Part shown: piece by piece, positions 61,634 through 62,255 of the stretch
How the letters are laid out: each line of letters opens with the position of its first letter
How positions within the stretch are numbered: the first letter of the stretch is position 1
Assembly: GCA_964435565.1 (NCBI GenBank)
Contig: CAYSZR010000003.1
Span: forward strand, 1-62,255
Length of the DNA: 62,255 nt
Reading direction: 5' to 3'
Origin: QAMH01 sp964435565
GTDB lineage: Bacteria; Actinomycetota; Coriobacteriia; Coriobacteriales; QAMH01
Translations under genes and position numbers: made by a program
The notes under the pieces: model-generated
The model's database searches: none
Told to the model about the DNA's origin: nothing
Seen by the model: only the letters and a program-made list of their open reading frames with translations

Positions 61634-62008
61634 CTAGTTCTTAGGCTTCTTGGCACCGTAACGGCTACGGGCCTGAGCACGATCGGATACGGCCGCGGTG
61701 TCGAGCGTGCCGCGGATAATCTTATAGCGAACACCGGGGAGGTCCTTGACGCGGCCGCCGCGGATGAGCACCATCGAGTGCTCTTGCAGGTTGTGGCCGA
61801 TGCCAGGAATATAAGCGGTGACTTCCATGCCGTTGACAAGACGGACACGGGCAACCTTACGCAAAGCCGAGTTCGGCTTTTTAGGGGTTGCAGTGTATAC
61901 GCGCGTGCAAACCCCACGCTTCTGGGGGTTGCCTTTGAGGGCTGGCGACTTAGATTTGTCAACCGCCTTCGCGCGGCCCTTGCGGACCAGCTGGTTGATG
62001 GTAGGCAA
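61634..62008 (-). CDS. rpsL: 30S ribosomal protein S12
   Basis: This 124-residue S12 shows PTINQLVRKGRAKAVDKSKSPAL, ATPKKPNSALRKVARVRL, and GRVKDLPGVRYKIIRGTLDTA. Its Lys in TPKKPNSAL (the position linked to streptomycin sensitivity) is wild type. It is the first gene of the str operon. Confidence 0.98.
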   Translation of the reverse strand: MPTINQLVRKGRAKAVDKSKSPALKGNPQKRGVCTRVYTATPKKPNSALRKVARVRLVNGMEVTAYIPGIGHNLQEHSMVLIRGGRVKDLPGVRYKIIRGTLDTAAVSDRAQARSRYGAKKPKN

Positions 62009-62082
62009 TGCAGTTCCTTTCGTTTGCTACCGGTTTACTGAAATGATGGCTCTATCGGGATTTTCGCAGAGCGCAAGGCGGT

Positions 62083-62110
62083 ATATTACCCGAAAAACCG
62101 AGGCTGTCAA
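62083..62110 (-). promoter_or_regulatory. Promoter of the str operon (rpsL)
   Basis: TTGACA (62110-62105), a 16-bp spacer and TAATAT (62088-62083) on the minus strand, about 75 bases before rpsL. It is the clearest -35 in the window. Confidence 0.7.
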
Positions 62111-62255
62111 ACGCCACGCGTCCGGGTGTATCCATACAAGAGTTGCTACACGACCTGCGTCGATGAAGAAAATCGAGAGATTCTTCAAGAATTCTCATAT
62201 TTTGTGGATACCGATGCATCGCTCGTCATGAATGCACGAAAAAATCCCCACACTT

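Noticed and set aside
60210..61637. 475-aa open frame opposite fusA and rpsG
   Set aside because: It mirrors the codons of two conserved genes, has no ribosome-binding site and does not resemble a protein family.
62194..62212. DnaA-box-like GTATCCACA upstream of rpsL
   Set aside because: It is a single imperfect copy with no cluster or AT-rich unwinding region, so not an origin.
1..62255. CRISPR arrays, rRNA genes, prophage genes or integration sites
   Set aside because: I see no direct-repeat arrays, rRNA-like sequence, phage proteins or tRNA-end duplications.

Overview
This 62 kb stretch looks like a draft or metagenome-assembled chromosome of a Coriobacteriia (Eggerthellaceae-like) actinobacterium. 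That placement is an inference. It rests on two multi-pass membrane proteins with C-terminal LuxR helix-turn-helix domains, a giant surface protein ending in DUF5648-type wall repeats, a small zinc-ribbon protein with an Ala/Pro/Gly tail, a zinc-type S14, and mid-range base composition. Five N-runs of 10, 10, 50, 100 and 100 bases are scaffold gaps. At least two (in rpsC and rplQ) do not have the true length.

Left third (1-28.6 kb): htpG; an FAD-dependent oxidoreductase and a metallo-beta-lactamase-fold hydrolase; a universal stress protein; a SlyD-like prolyl isomerase; an unknown 208-aa protein; an MFS transporter with two small cysteine proteins; a gene-poor 0.9 kb with a REP-like inverted repeat; and a membrane LuxR regulator with a small overlapping membrane protein. 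A leftward protein-quality cluster follows: tRNA-Leu, tig, clpP, clpX, valS, a flavodoxin-fold reductase and larB. Then come a DUF47 protein, dinB, and a leftward phosphatase-sirtuin-addB-addA unit, which combines lesion bypass and recombination repair.

Middle (28.7-38.7 kb): a leftward surface protein of about 2,400 residues, whose wall-binding repeats lie beyond a single in-frame TAG codon. It is divergent from a second membrane LuxR regulator, and a perfect 12-bp inverted repeat lies between them. Maf follows, with its end overlapping a convergent membrane protein gene.

Right part (38.6-62.2 kb): one long leftward translation region. Read in the direction of transcription it is rpsL-rpsG-fusA-rpsJ, then rplC-rplD-rplW-rplB-rpsS-rplV-rpsC-rplP-rpmC-rpsQ-rplN-rplX-rplE-rpsN-rpsH-rplF-rplR-rpsE-rpmD-rplO-secY-adk-map, then infA-rpmJ-rpsM-rpsK-rpsD-rpoA-rplQ-ecfT-truA-acpP and two membrane proteins. 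tuf and the ecfA ATPase genes are missing from their usual places.

The most striking feature is a REP-associated tyrosine transposase (RAYT) element, in opposite orientation between rpsJ and rplC. It is bounded by 27-bp inverted repeats (26/27 identical), and its stop codon forms the first three bases of the right repeat. A terminator-like hairpin follows rpsJ and a promoter-like sequence precedes rplC, so the S10 operon appears to have been split and rewired around the element.
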